Below, piece by piece: positions 37,804 through 50,729 of a stretch of DNA of 64,000 bases. Under the pieces are notes generated by a model that searched no databases, had not been told where the DNA came from, and saw only the letters and a program-made list of their open reading frames with translations. The stretch spans positions 38,225-102,224 of the forward strand of contig CAMCVF010000008.1 of assembly GCA_945881735.1 (NCBI GenBank), written 5' to 3'. Origin of the DNA: Methylotenera oryzisoli (lineage in GTDB: Bacteria; Pseudomonadota; Gammaproteobacteria; Burkholderiales; Methylophilaceae). Within the stretch, counting starts at the first letter, position 1; every line of letters starts with the position of its first letter. A program made the translations under genes and the position numbers.

Positions 37804-39813
37804 TTAATGCGAAACATCTTCCGCATGCAAGCCAGTATTCTGCCGGACATAAAGCTCTTCCCATAACATTTCACTGCGTTTATCGCGGGTTAACAGTGAG
37901 AATAAAATCACCATTAAAAAACCTAATGGAATGGAAATAATGCCCGGGTTTTTAAGCCTAAATAGCGGCTTTTCTAAACCCATCATACTGGTGCGTTGGT
38001 TTGAGTATTTGGCCATATCTTCTTTGGCTTTTGCAATCTGTTTTTCCAGCGTAGCTATTTTAATTTGCCCTTTTTTAGATTCTTCAATTGACGTGTCATG
38101 GTCAATTTCGCTGCCAATCAATACCACTTGAAACGCTAAGCTATCAAGCGCCGCTACAGCAGGCTTGGCGGGTTCGGCTTTTTGGCAAAAAGTAAAGAAT
38201 TCGCAAATCAATCCTTTACTGGCTTTTGCTGCAACTGCAGGTTTACTTGCTGCGCCTTCCAGCACTATTTTTGCGTCCGCTACCATTTTTTGCGGGTAGG
38301 TCATATTGGGAGAAATCAGCACTAATAGAATCGCACTGCCTGCACCAATCAGCATGCCCATTACCACGCCTGTGGTATTGCATTTTTTCCAGTATAGCGT
38401 GAGGAATATTGCGGGTAAATTGCTGCTGGCGGCCACGGCAAAGGCCATGCCAACTAGGTGTGCTACGTTTTGCCCTTTTGCCAGCATACCGATAATGATG
38501 GCAATCATCCCTACACCAATACTCGCAATACGCGCGGCTTTCATTTGTTGCGCTTGGCTGGCATTGCCATCTTTAATCACGTTGACGTATAAATCGTGCG
38601 CAATGGCGCTGGCCGATGCCAGCACTAATCCAGCGACAACAGCTACTATTGTGGCAAAAGCAACTGCGGCTACAATCGCCAGCATAAAGTTGCCTAACAA
38701 AGAATGTTCACCGCCACCTAAATATTGTGCTAATAAAGGCGCCGCCATATTACCGCCTTTATCAATACCGCCTATTGTTTCTGGCCCTACATGCATGGCG
38801 GCGCCAAAGCCTAAAAATAGCGTGAGCACATAAAAGCCGCCAATAATTGCCATGGCCCACACCACGCTTTTGCGTGCTTCTTGCGCATTTGGTACGGTAA
38901 AAAAGCGCATTAAAATATGCGGCAAGCCAGCGGTGCCAAATACCAAGGCCATGCCTAGACTAATCTGGTCTATTGGGTCTTTTAAGAATAATCCGGGCTC
39001 TAAAAAGCGTTGCCCAAGATCCTGTGCGCTCATGCTGATGGCAGCTTTGCCCAATAGCTTAGCCACTTGCGCCTGAATTTTTGGGTCATCCACTACGGCT
39101 TGTAAAAAGGTGGGCAGGCTAAACCCGTAAGGTAACCAAACTAAAGTCACTAATACCAGGGAGGCAATCACCAGCAAAACGGCTTTGACGATTTGCACGT
39201 AGGTGGTGGCCACCATGCCGCCAAAAACCACATAAGCCAGCATCAAACAGCCTACCACAATGACCGAAATTTCGTAATCGATACCAATGAGTGTTTTAAC
39301 CAACACTCCACCACCAACCATTTGCGCGGTGAGGTAAAAAATAGAAACGGTAATAGTAGAAAGTGCGGCAATGATGCGCGCTTTTTTTGGGTCGTTACGG
39401 AATGCCAGAATATCACCAAGCGTATATTTGCCGATATTGCGGCAGGGTTCGGCAATCACTAATAGCACGGCGATATAGCCCATTAGAAAGCCCACTGAAT
39501 ACATAAATCCATCGTAACCATACAAAGATATTAAGCCAGCAATACCTAAGAAAGAAGCGGCAGAAAGATAGTCACCTGCAATCGCCCAGCCGTTTTGCAA
39601 GCCGCTAATGCTATTACCAGCGGCATAAAAATCGGCAGTAGATTTTACGCGTTTGCTGGCCCAATAGGTGATGTACATGGTGGCGCCAATAATGCCGCTA
39701 AAGACTATAAACGTTAGCCAATGATATTCAATGACTACAGCGCCATGATTAGCTAATTCGGCAAAAGAGAGCGTGCAAAATAATGACACTAAGGAGACAA
39801 GTAGGATTTTCAT
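37804..39813 (-). CDS. actP: Sodium:solute symporter, acetate permease ActP/VC_2705-type
   Basis: Sodium-coupled importer of short monocarboxylates (acetate-like) in the inner membrane. N-terminal signal-like segment, then the SSF fold with about 13 helices; conserved pieces are DFYAAGNSISGLQNGWAIAG and DYLSAASFLGIAGLI. At 669 residues it is about 120 longer than E. coli ActP. The extra part lies between the last helices (about residues 500-625) and contains an Ala/Lys-rich segment and a predicted coiled coil (KGQIKIATLEKQIAKAKEDM). Start overlaps the DUF485 gene by four bases. Substrate is inferred from family only. Confidence 0.88.
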   Translation of the reverse strand: MKILLVSLVSLFCTLSFAELANHGAVVIEYHWLTFIVFSGIIGATMYITYWASKRVKSTADFYAAGNSISGLQNGWAIAGDYLSAASFLGIAGLISLYGYDGFMYSVGFLMGYIAVLLVIAEPCRNIGKYTLGDILAFRNDPKKARIIAALSTITVSIFYLTAQMVGGGVLVKTLIGIDYEISVIVVGCLMLAYVVFGGMVATTYVQIVKAVLLVIASLVLVTLVWLPYGFSLPTFLQAVVDDPKIQAQVAKLLGKAAISMSAQDLGQRFLEPGLFLKDPIDQISLGMALVFGTAGLPHILMRFFTVPNAQEARKSVVWAMAIIGGFYVLTLFLGFGAAMHVGPETIGGIDKGGNMAAPLLAQYLGGGEHSLLGNFMLAIVAAVAFATIVAVVAGLVLASASAIAHDLYVNVIKDGNASQAQQMKAARIASIGVGMIAIIIGMLAKGQNVAHLVGMAFAVAASSNLPAIFLTLYWKKCNTTGVVMGMLIGAGSAILLVLISPNMTYPQKMVADAKIVLEGAASKPAVAAKASKGLICEFFTFCQKAEPAKPAVAALDSLAFQVVLIGSEIDHDTSIEESKKGQIKIATLEKQIAKAKEDMAKYSNQRTSMMGLEKPLFRLKNPGIISIPLGFLMVILFSLLTRDKRSEMLWEELYVRQNTGLHAEDVSH

Positions 39814-40139
39814 ATGACACCCTTAATATCATCTGCATCCTCTATTAATGCCTTAGCGCGAGCATCAAATTCGTGGTTAGCGCGCCTGGCATAAATGACG
39901 GCGATACACCAAGCCACAATAAATTGACTTAAGGCAAATAACAAGCCAATATTAATCACTCCCCAAATTTTGATGGTTAAAATCAGCTGAAAATAGGCTG
40001 CGGCAATCGGCAGGCAGAAAAAATAAATCAACGCAAACAACATCATACGCCATAAAAAGCGATTTTTATCCCTATGCAAAGTCTGAAAGCGAGGGTCTGC
40101 CTCAATCGCTTGCCAATGAGTATTGGTATTTTTTATCAT
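39810..40139 (-). CDS. DUF485/DUF4212-type small membrane partner of the symporter
   Basis: 109 residues with two membrane segments (about 31-52 and 60-82) and the N-terminal signature IEADPRFQTLHRDKNRFLWR. In E. coli yjcH of this type precedes actP, and DUF4212 proteins similarly pair with VC_2705-type symporters. The four-base overlap with the symporter start (ATGA-type) shows translational coupling. A role as accessory subunit is inferred. Confidence 0.85.
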   Translation of the reverse strand: MIKNTNTHWQAIEADPRFQTLHRDKNRFLWRMMLFALIYFFCLPIAAAYFQLILTIKIWGVINIGLLFALSQFIVAWCIAVIYARRANHEFDARAKALIEDADDIKGVI

Positions 40140-40215
40140 GGTTTACCTTAAATTTTATTATTAGCTTGGTACTAATTTAGCTTGATTTTAGGGGTGCTTT
40201 TGCTAGTTATTGTAA

Positions 40216-41913
<1,698 letters not shown>

Positions 41914-42753
41914 ATGAAATTATGTAACTTTGATGTTGGCTTGGAGCATCCGCTTTTTTTAATTGCAGGTCCTTGCGTGATTGAATCGCGTGAATTTGCG
42001 ATTGAAACAGCTGGTAAGCTAAAAGAAATTGCGGCTAGGGTGGGCATTCCATTTATTTATAAATCGAGTTACGACAAAGCTAATAGAAGTTCGACCAAGA
42101 CATTTAGAGGTTTTGGTATGGATGAAGGTTTACGCATTTTAGATGAAGTGCGTAGCCAAATTGGCGTGCCTGTGTTAACGGATGTGCATACTACTGAACA
42201 AGTGCCGTATGTAGCAGCGGTGGTAGATATATTACAAACCCCAGCATTTTTGTGTCGCCAGACGGATTTTATTGTAGCAGTGGCGACTTGCGGCAAGCCT
42301 GTGAATATCAAAAAAGGCCAGTTTTTAGCGCCACATGATATGTTACAAGTGGTGAATAAAGCGAAAGAGGCCAATGGCAACCAAGACACGATTATGGTGT
42401 GTGAGCGCGGTGCTAGCTTTGGCTACAATACATTGATATCAGATATGCGTGGTTTGGCGATCATGCGCGAAACTAATTGCCCTGTAGTTTTTGATGCCAC
42501 GCACTCTGTGCAACAACCCGGCGGTCAAGGTGACAAGAGCGGCGGGCAAAGCCAGTTTGTTCCTGTATTAGCACGTGCGGCTGTGGCTAGTGGCATTGCT
42601 GGAGTGTTTATGGAAACGCATACAGACCCATCAAAAGCGTTATCTGATGGTCCCAATGCGTGGCCTTTGCACAAAATGGAAGATTTATTGCATTTATTGC
42701 TAGACTTGGATAAATTGGTCAAAAAAGCAGGTTTTATTGAGAGTACGTTTTGA
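41914..42753 (+). CDS. kdsA: 3-deoxy-D-manno-octulosonate-8-phosphate synthase
   Basis: Condenses arabinose 5-phosphate with PEP to make KDO 8-phosphate for lipopolysaccharide. 279 residues; [40 protein letters not shown] and [20 protein letters not shown] are the family motifs. The metal-type residue pattern was not analysed further. Directly adjoins pyrG. Confidence 0.97.
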   Translation: MKLCNFDVGLEHPLFLIAGPCVIESREFAIETAGKLKEIAARVGIPFIYKSSYDKANRSSTKTFRGFGMDEGLRILDEVRSQIGVPVLTDVHTTEQVPYVAAVVDILQTPAFLCRQTDFIVAVATCGKPVNIKKGQFLAPHDMLQVVNKAKEANGNQDTIMVCERGASFGYNTLISDMRGLAIMRETNCPVVFDATHSVQQPGGQGDKSGGQSQFVPVLARAAVASGIAGVFMETHTDPSKALSDGPNAWPLHKMEDLLHLLLDLDKLVKKAGFIESTF

Positions 42754-42930
42754 CATTTGGAATAAACTATTGAAATAAAAAATCGGTCGCAGTGCACATT
42801 AATTTCACTAAGAAAATAACAGAAAAAAGTTAATTTTAGTAAATTGCGTAAATTTTCAAATATTTTGGTGTTGAATGTTCTCTGAGGCAGTGGTCTGCAC
42901 TGTGGCTAAAAATTATAAAATTAAGGATAA

Positions 42931-44220
<1,290 letters not shown>

Positions 44221-44230
44221 CCTATCTTGA

Positions 44231-44554
44231 GTGAAAGCCTTAACTTTAATTTTTGTGATCCTAATTGCCTTGCTACAGTACCCGCTCTGGCTGGGCAAAG
44301 GTAGCTGGTTGCGAGTTTGGAATGTTAGTCAGCAAATTAGCAGCCAAAAAGAAAAAAATAAAGCACTAAAGCAACGCAACGAAACATTGAGTGCAGAAGT
44401 ACGCGATTTAAAACAGGGTAACGCCGCAATCGAGGAACGTGCCCGCAGCGAGCTCGGCATGATTAAGGAGGATGAGGTGTTTTATCAGGTGATTAATCAA
44501 CCTTTGCCAACAGTTCAGCCTAACCAATTGCCTGAAGTGACACCAGCTAAATAA
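44231..44554 (+). CDS. ftsB: Cell division protein FtsB
   Basis: Single-pass inner-membrane protein of the FtsQLB complex. A GTG start at 44231 gives MKALTLIFVILIALLQYPLW; membrane helix (3-20), then a coiled coil (about 35-72, ISSQKEKNKALKQRNETLSA) and the C-terminal ERARSELGMIKEDEVFYQ motif. 107 residues. eno-ftsB adjacency is conserved. Confidence 0.94.
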   Translation: MKALTLIFVILIALLQYPLWLGKGSWLRVWNVSQQISSQKEKNKALKQRNETLSAEVRDLKQGNAAIEERARSELGMIKEDEVFYQVINQPLPTVQPNQLPEVTPAK

Positions 44555-44604
44555 AATCCAGCCAATATGGTTGCGCCCAAATCTACACTAGTTGCCACTG
44601 CGCC

Positions 44605-45651
44605 TTAAATCACATCATCATCATTTACAGGGTAGGGCTGTGCTTTTATATGAATCGCTGCATTATTCCAAGTAAGATTTCCTGCTTGTTTTGCCTCAAT
44701 ACGTAGCTCAATCAGAGCGTCATATTCAGCTTGTTGGTTAGGTGCAGCTCTTACAATTTGCCCGACCTCACTGCCAACGCTATCTACTATTTTATCGCCC
44801 TCAATTGGTGCTGTGCTTGCTGCGATGCTAGCTAGATAGGTACGGCGCTTTACTTTGCCCAAATAATGCGTGCGCGCCACAATTTCTTGGCCTGTGTAGC
44901 AACCTTTTTTAAAATTAATACCATTTAAAATATCTAAATTCAGCATTTGCGGTACAAATTGCTCCTGAGTTTTGGGTAACACGTCTGGGATACCGCTTTG
45001 AATATCTAACCAATCCCAGCAAGGCTTTCCAACCAGCAGACAATCGGCTTTAAGCGCATTGAATAGGATAGGTGCGTATTTATCATCGGTAAATATTTGA
45101 AAGCGCGAGTGACCTGCAATGGTGGGTAGCTTTAAAATTGCAGCATTATCTAAGCTGACTAATTCATAGTCTTGTGTAGGTATTTGCGTGAAATGTGGCA
45201 TCAATAATGCCACTGAATTAGGGCCATTTAAGCCAAATTTAATAATGCTGTCTGATACATCTTTAATTTCAACTTTGCTACGCATCACATACATTTTTAG
45301 GCGCTTCAAAATTGGCTCTAAAATAGTGCGATTAAACTGTAAATGTAGATGATTGTGATGTGCAAACGCTAGAAACAGCGCTAGTAAACGGCCTTTAGGG
45401 CTACAATAGCCTGATAAGTGAGCGTTGTTGCCAGTCAACAAGTTCACATCATTAGTGACTTGACCTTGCAAAAAACCTGCTGCGTCTTCACCGCTAAGCT
45501 CAAGCAAGCCAAGATGCGATAAATCGCATAGCGTGTTTTTAATTGTTACAGACTCAATTTCGGTTTGAGCTTGCCTAAAACTAGTGACGACATTATCCGA
45601 AATAATTGCGCCATATTGCGTTAATCCTAATTGCCAATCTGAAGCTGTCAT
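44605..45651 (-). CDS. ygfZ: Folate-binding protein YgfZ
   Basis: Tetrahydrofolate-dependent protein helping maturation or repair of certain Fe-S enzymes. 348 residues with a GcvT-like fold and the signature KKGCYTGQEIVARTHYLGKV near the middle-C-terminal part, containing the essential Cys. Divergent from the adjacent 45692 gene. The convergent gap to ftsB is only 50 bases. Confidence 0.93.
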   Translation of the reverse strand: MTASDWQLGLTQYGAIISDNVVTSFRQAQTEIESVTIKNTLCDLSHLGLLELSGEDAAGFLQGQVTNDVNLLTGNNAHLSGYCSPKGRLLALFLAFAHHNHLHLQFNRTILEPILKRLKMYVMRSKVEIKDVSDSIIKFGLNGPNSVALLMPHFTQIPTQDYELVSLDNAAILKLPTIAGHSRFQIFTDDKYAPILFNALKADCLLVGKPCWDWLDIQSGIPDVLPKTQEQFVPQMLNLDILNGINFKKGCYTGQEIVARTHYLGKVKRRTYLASIAASTAPIEGDKIVDSVGSEVGQIVRAAPNQQAEYDALIELRIEAKQAGNLTWNNAAIHIKAQPYPVNDDDVI

Positions 45652-45691
45652 GCGATTATTTACCTTTGAAAGTTTTATACAGGTGTATTAA

Positions 45692-46195
45692 ATGAAGACG
45701 CTATTTACAAGACCAATAATCATTCAATTACATCCTTCATCACTATTATTGGGCTTGTTGTTGTTAGTTGCAACAATCAGCAACCTTATTTTATTTGCTT
45801 TGCCTATGGCTTTAAAGATTAAGTTGGGATTATTGGCTGTGATTGACCTTTCAAGCGCCTACTTTATCGCGCGTGATGCATTGTTGGTCCTACCTTGGTC
45901 TTGGAAAGCGTTAGAAGTGGATACCAAAGGCTTATTAACGTTAGTGAATAAGCGTCAGCAACGCTTTAAGCCACATTTAGAATCCAGCAGTTTTGTGCAT
46001 GAATATTGCGTGATTCTAAACCCACAAAATAATGGGTTTAGTAATGCACTGCAGCCCGTTTTAATTTTTAATAATGTCGATAATCTAGAGTCATTAAGGC
46101 GATTACGCGTATGGCTGCGCTTGTATAAAAATAATCGTTCTAAAGAAACCTATCCGCAGCCTATTATAGAGACAACTACACAGGTTCATACTTAA
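45692..46195 (+). CDS. YgfX/CptA-like membrane protein
   Basis: 167 residues: N-terminal LHPSSLLLGLLLLVATISNL and a second hydrophobic segment (about 37-60), then a soluble tail. This is the outline of YgfX (CptA) proteins, which in E. coli sit beside sdhE/ygfY and affect cytoskeletal proteins; elsewhere they neighbour ygfZ, as here. The toxin role is family-based inference. Its last four bases overlap the end of the converging mxaL. Confidence 0.7.
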   Translation: MKTLFTRPIIIQLHPSSLLLGLLLLVATISNLILFALPMALKIKLGLLAVIDLSSAYFIARDALLVLPWSWKALEVDTKGLLTLVNKRQQRFKPHLESSSFVHEYCVILNPQNNGFSNALQPVLIFNNVDNLESLRRLRVWLRLYKNNRSKETYPQPIIETTTQVHT

Positions 46196-47190
46196 GCGGA
46201 CACAGGCTGATATTTTTTGCGTGCCAGCCACTTTTTCCAAATAGTTTTTGTTTCTTTAGCAGGATGTTTAGGCATATAAGCAGCCAAAAACAATAAGCCT
46301 GCAGTGCCTGCAAGCAACCATTTCAATTCAAATTCAGCTTTGTCTAGGCGCGCGGGCGGTTGTTTTTTCATGGCAGACAAAACTGCTTGCACGCTATCAC
46401 CATTGACATATTGGGCGTTAATTTCTTTAGTCATAGTTTGTAAATACTTTTCATCTAATTTTGATAAAAAGCGATCGCTAGTGCCACTGGCAACGCTGTC
46501 GTTGCGAGTGCCAATATTTGATTCTGAGATTTGTGCAATACCAGGTTGCATAGCAAAGCTTTCGTTAGACCAATAGCCAATCACCTGATTATTTTCATCT
46601 AATTTTGGAATCGCTGTACCTTTGTCGCCACCGATGCCAACAAATAGCCAATCTTTACCACCTTGAAACCCTGTTAAATCGCGCGTATTAAACGCATGCA
46701 AGGCAGGTGTTTCTTCGCCATCGGTAAAATACACCACTTGTGCTACTTCTGGGAAACTGCGAATCAATTTGGCAAGTGTTGTCATGCTTTCGCGGATTCG
46801 GCTATTACCAGACCAGCCTGTGCGCCAATCTAAATGGTCAATCGTATCTTCAATGGCGGCAAAATTTTCACATACTTCAATAGGGGTATAAAGTGCTGCT
46901 ACACTTACGCCTGCAAAAAGGCCGATACCCACTTGTGTACCGCATGGCATTTCACCAATAATGCGATGCATTAAATGCTGTTGATACTGCATGCGCGTAA
47001 CGGCATTTCCGGTAATGCTTTCATCAAGTACGTTCATACTTTGTGAAATATCGGCCACCAATAAATAGCTGTAGATATCCCTTTTAATGGGCACAGTTGG
47101 TTTAAAAAATGCTACCAGCAGCAATGCAAAAGCGGCTGTTAGCAATGTAATATCGCGGCGATGGCGAAAATAATTAACTATTTTTTTCAT
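46192..47190 (-). CDS. mxaL: MxaL, von Willebrand A-type methanol dehydrogenase maturation protein
   Basis: Part of the machinery (mxaACKL) required for calcium incorporation into MxaFI methanol dehydrogenase in other methylotrophs. 332 residues: N-terminal helix, VWA domain with MIDAS motif in YLLVADISQSMNVL, FTDGEETPALHAFNTRDL, and a C-terminal helix (WLLAGTAGLLFLAAYM). It is the last gene of a minus-strand mxaRSACKL operon. A degenerate mxaL-like copy lies 5 kb away upstream of mxaR. Confidence 0.9.
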   Translation of the reverse strand: MKKIVNYFRHRRDITLLTAAFALLLVAFFKPTVPIKRDIYSYLLVADISQSMNVLDESITGNAVTRMQYQQHLMHRIIGEMPCGTQVGIGLFAGVSVAALYTPIEVCENFAAIEDTIDHLDWRTGWSGNSRIRESMTTLAKLIRSFPEVAQVVYFTDGEETPALHAFNTRDLTGFQGGKDWLFVGIGGDKGTAIPKLDENNQVIGYWSNESFAMQPGIAQISESNIGTRNDSVASGTSDRFLSKLDEKYLQTMTKEINAQYVNGDSVQAVLSAMKKQPPARLDKAEFELKWLLAGTAGLLFLAAYMPKHPAKETKTIWKKWLARKKYQPVSA

Positions 47191-47208
47191 GATATGTTGA
47201 GCTTAGTG

Positions 47209-47760
47209 TTAAGGCAAACCAACGGGAATATTACCCATTATTAAACCAGGCGTATCCGATTCACCTACGCCTGGCGTAGGCGTACCTGGCAACATGGTGA
47301 GTAATCTGTCTAAATTATGTCGTGCGTCCCAATGGCTATTGTCATTTTTGAGAGATGAAACATAAGCCGCTTTTGCTTGACGTAACAGATACTCCGCTTC
47401 ATCGCGCACGGTGTTATTAGTACCATTAATGGCTAATCCACGCAAAAAGTACATGTTACCAATGTTATAACTAATGGCCGATTTTTGGCTAGCATTGGCT
47501 TTAGGCAAAGCTTGTGAGAACAATAAAGTGGCTTCTTTATAACGCTCCTTTTTAGCTAAGTACAGCGCAATAGCAAATTTGGCCTCAAAGCTTTGTTGAT
47601 CGGTTGCTGGTGTTTTGCCTGTGCTTACAGCCTCATTAAAGGAGTCGATTTGGCGAATGCGATTAAAGGTGTACATGCTGGCAAGAAGACTAGCTATGCT
47701 TAAAAACACCAAAAACCAAGTCAGTTTTTTTACTGTGAACAACGATTTTATATATAACAT
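47209..47760 (-). CDS. mxaK: MxaK, methanol dehydrogenase maturation protein
   Basis: 183-residue protein with an N-terminal membrane anchor (about 15-32) and a helical, TPR-like body (FAIALYLAKKERYKEATLLF and EYLLRQAKAAYVSSL). Short length and position between mxaC and mxaL identify it. Works with MxaA, C and L in metal insertion by family evidence. No catalytic motif. Confidence 0.8.
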   Translation of the reverse strand: MLYIKSLFTVKKLTWFLVFLSIASLLASMYTFNRIRQIDSFNEAVSTGKTPATDQQSFEAKFAIALYLAKKERYKEATLLFSQALPKANASQKSAISYNIGNMYFLRGLAINGTNNTVRDEAEYLLRQAKAAYVSSLKNDNSHWDARHNLDRLLTMLPGTPTPGVGESDTPGLIMGNIPVGLP

Positions 47761-47815
47761 TATGCGTGCCTCAACTGTATTATTGTTATCCGTTTTACCA
47801 ATTTAACTTTTTTTG

Positions 47816-48796
47816 TTACTTCTGCCAGGTTTTCACTTCTAAATATTTCACGCCTAGCAATAATGCGATCATAATCGCTGCAACAATAAAGCACAGACCA
47901 GAAAAATCTTTACCGGGAATTTTTTGCATGTATTTAATCGGTTTTTTCTCTTTGCGATTAATGTCATCAATCGCCAATTGCAATGCCTTTGGATTTTCAG
48001 CTTCATAGGCATTAAAAGGCGTTTTGAAGCTTTTAAAGAAATCATGCAATTCAATTTCTGGAGGCAAGGGCTGATCTTCTTGCGGCTTGTAATTTTCATC
48101 AAAAATACTTAATCCGCCTGGTTGTTTTAATACAATCCAATACAAACTTAAATGCATGCGGTCGTACCAATCTTTGATTTTTTGCTGCGAGTTAGCATCA
48201 ATACGGCCTGCGCCATCTGACAGCAAAACCACCGCGCGCGAACCAGAATCGGGCACTTTATCAAACAAGCCAGCGGCAGAAGTTAATCCGCTACCAATAT
48301 TGGTTTGAAATAACGCATTGCCAGCCGTGGCGCGCACAGCTGCTACTACTGCTTCTTTATTTTCAGTCAGTGGCAACACATACATAGCAGAGTTACTGAA
48401 AGTAATCATGCCCAACATATCGTTTTTGCGAGATTGTACAAATTGCGTAATCAAACGGCTAGCTGCGGCTGATTTAGTTTCGCCAATCACATTGTCTGTG
48501 GTGCCAGAGAAGGGGTCATCCATACTGGCGCTTCTATCTAATACCAATGTGATTTGAGCACCTACACCTATGCGTTCAACCAATTGCTGATTACTATGCG
48601 GCGCGCCTAAGCCCAAAATAATAAAGGTTAGAATAATTACCGCTAATATTTTTAAAATAAGGCCGATTAAGTCAGATAAAGGGTCTGCAGGTAGCATATC
48701 CAGCCATGAATAGCTTTTGCTGTGTGCACGCTGAAATACCAAAGGTAGCAAGGCCAAAGGTAACAACCATAAAAGCCAAGGATTAGAAAAAGACAT
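47816..48796 (-). CDS. mxaC: MxaC, von Willebrand A-type maturation protein
   Basis: 326 residues: N-terminal helices (FSNPWLLWLLPLALLPLVFQ and the stretch near residue 50-70), a VWA domain with MIDAS residues in ITLVLDRSASMDDPFSG, and a C-terminal membrane helix. BatA/BatB-like organisation. It is cotranscribed with mxaA (three-base spacing) and mxaK. Confidence 0.88.
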   Translation of the reverse strand: MSFSNPWLLWLLPLALLPLVFQRAHSKSYSWLDMLPADPLSDLIGLILKILAVIILTFIILGLGAPHSNQQLVERIGVGAQITLVLDRSASMDDPFSGTTDNVIGETKSAAASRLITQFVQSRKNDMLGMITFSNSAMYVLPLTENKEAVVAAVRATAGNALFQTNIGSGLTSAAGLFDKVPDSGSRAVVLLSDGAGRIDANSQQKIKDWYDRMHLSLYWIVLKQPGGLSIFDENYKPQEDQPLPPEIELHDFFKSFKTPFNAYEAENPKALQLAIDDINRKEKKPIKYMQKIPGKDFSGLCFIVAAIMIALLLGVKYLEVKTWQK

Positions 48797-48799
48797 TAC

Positions 48800-49792
48800 T
48801 TAAGCCTTGTTTGCTATTTGTTTGTCAGTAATCAAACCACGCTCGCAGTCGCGGCAGCGACGGCAAAATTGCGCTAGCCATTGCAGTGGAGCATTACCGA
48901 GCGCGTGCTTGGCGTTGGGTTCAAAAAACACTTGGCGCGATAAGCCAAAAAACTGATGTATTTCGGATTCAATTTGTTGAAAAGCCGGTTTTTTTTCAAA
49001 AAGCTGATTTAAATTACCGTTAAACAAACTAAAACCAGCCGTTTTGTTTAGAGAAGCATGCATGCTGCTAACCGCATTCTGCAAGCCCTCTGGTGTATTG
49101 GCTGATTTGAGAATTTGACGATAACTTTTGGCAAATGGACCGCCCATTTTTGGCAGCCAAGCATGTTTACCTAGCATATACAATAAGCCAATCAAGCTGA
49201 TAGCTAAAATGCCTAACAATAATTTGAAATGTTGTTTTTCATTACTATTATCCAATAGTAATGGGCCGCGATAGCCAGACATATTGTTTTCAATTTTAAC
49301 CGCACCAAAAATAGATAGCGGCGAAATCGCAAAGTCAAAGCTAGGAACACGGTAGCGCACGATTTCTTTCGTTTTTGTATTGATGATACGAAGATATTCC
49401 GCTGGTAACGCACCATTTTTGACCACTACGTTATTGGTAAATATTTGATAACTGAAGGTTAAATCATGCATTACAGCATCACCATCCTCTTTTTTAATAT
49501 GCTTAATATTGCTTAAATCTATACCAATTAATTGGCCTTTATAACGTCTTTCGTATCCAATAATCGGCAAAGACTCTTCTATTAATTGGTATGGTTTTTT
49601 GATTTCTAGCGTGATATGACGCGTTAAAACATCGCCCACGGTATAGCCTACAGTGCGCTCTGGCTCCTGCAAGTTTATGCTGACAATACCTTCTTTAATA
49701 TCGGGTAAATTTTCATATTCCAGCGCGGTAGCGTTTAAAACTCTTAAGCTGAGAATAAGTGCAAATAGCCAAGGATTCATTAATAAATTCAT
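48800..49792 (-). CDS. mxaA: MxaA, methanol dehydrogenase maturation protein
   Basis: 330 residues with a signal sequence (about 1-22, MNLLMNPWLFALILSLRVLN), a periplasmic domain (EPERTVGYTVGDVLTRHITL), one central helix (LLLGILAISLIGLLYMLG, about 190-208) and a cytoplasmic tail. Position after mxaS identifies it. Needed for calcium insertion in mxa systems. Confidence 0.85.
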   Translation of the reverse strand: MNLLMNPWLFALILSLRVLNATALEYENLPDIKEGIVSINLQEPERTVGYTVGDVLTRHITLEIKKPYQLIEESLPIIGYERRYKGQLIGIDLSNIKHIKKEDGDAVMHDLTFSYQIFTNNVVVKNGALPAEYLRIINTKTKEIVRYRVPSFDFAISPLSIFGAVKIENNMSGYRGPLLLDNSNEKQHFKLLLGILAISLIGLLYMLGKHAWLPKMGGPFAKSYRQILKSANTPEGLQNAVSSMHASLNKTAGFSLFNGNLNQLFEKKPAFQQIESEIHQFFGLSRQVFFEPNAKHALGNAPLQWLAQFCRRCRDCERGLITDKQIANKA

Positions 49793-49853
49793 ATGTTGTA
49801 CTTAATATAATTTTAGAAGTTCTATTTAAAGCAATCTTTTTTAAATCAATCGC

Positions 49854-50717
49854 TTAAGCCGCGACAAATTGATGGAAATACTCAGTTAAGGCATCGGCAT
49901 CAAAATCACCTTCCACATAAAATGGCGGCATATCAAATTGCATAAACAATTTGTAAATCGCTTCGCGGCGCGCTTCAAACGATGCAATGATTTTATCGCG
50001 ATAATTTTTACGCAAAAACAAGGTACGCTTTGCGCCTGTTTCAGGGTCGGTCACGGCGGTAACGCCAAACTCGGGCAGATTTTTATATTCGTCAGCATCC
50101 CACAAAACCACTGGCACAATATGATGGCGTAGCAGGTTCGCCAAAGAGCCTTCAAGTTCTTTAAGTGGCATATGGAAATCAGATATCAAAAACACCAATG
50201 ATCGTTCACGCGGCAAATAGCGCCATACATCTGCAATTCCGCTGCCAGAAACAGGCTCTGGGTGATACTCTTTTAAGCGCTCTGCCAATTCAATAGCGCG
50301 TTGCGATTTAAATGAAGCGGTGCTAATCCAATCTTCACGCACGATTTCATCAAAACCCACAAAGCCGAATGGGTCGGAATTGCGACTGGCCGATTGTGCG
50401 ATGGATTCCGCAATATCTGCTGCTTTGCGAATCTTACGTTCTTTTGCACCAAAATTCATGCTGCCCGATAAATCGCAAATCACAAAAACCGGCGTTGCAC
50501 TTTTTTGATTGAACAAGCGCACATACACTTGTTCCATTGGATCGCGGATTGTTTGGCGTAAATCGATACGGCGTGGATCAGGGTAGCTAATCAGTGAAGT
50601 ATGGCCAATAAACTCCATGCCCATGCCACGTTGCGTGCTGGCATGGCGACCAGGGTGGCGTCCACGGTTACGCCAACCGATGTGGTAACTAAACTCTTTA
50701 ATGTTTCCAATAGACAT
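49854..50717 (-). CDS. mxaS: MxaS, DUF58 domain protein
   Basis: 287 residues. DUF58/VWA-like domain with GMEFIGHTSLISYPDPRRID and the MIDAS-like VFVICDLSGSMNFGAKERKI. It typically pairs with the MoxR ATPase encoded immediately upstream (12 bases). Likely a membrane-less assembly factor of the mxa maturation set. Confidence 0.88.
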   Translation of the reverse strand: MSIGNIKEFSYHIGWRNRGRHPGRHASTQRGMGMEFIGHTSLISYPDPRRIDLRQTIRDPMEQVYVRLFNQKSATPVFVICDLSGSMNFGAKERKIRKAADIAESIAQSASRNSDPFGFVGFDEIVREDWISTASFKSQRAIELAERLKEYHPEPVSGSGIADVWRYLPRERSLVFLISDFHMPLKELEGSLANLLRHHIVPVVLWDADEYKNLPEFGVTAVTDPETGAKRTLFLRKNYRDKIIASFEARREAIYKLFMQFDMPPFYVEGDFDADALTEYFHQFVAA

Positions 50718-50729
50718 AAAAAAGTGAGA

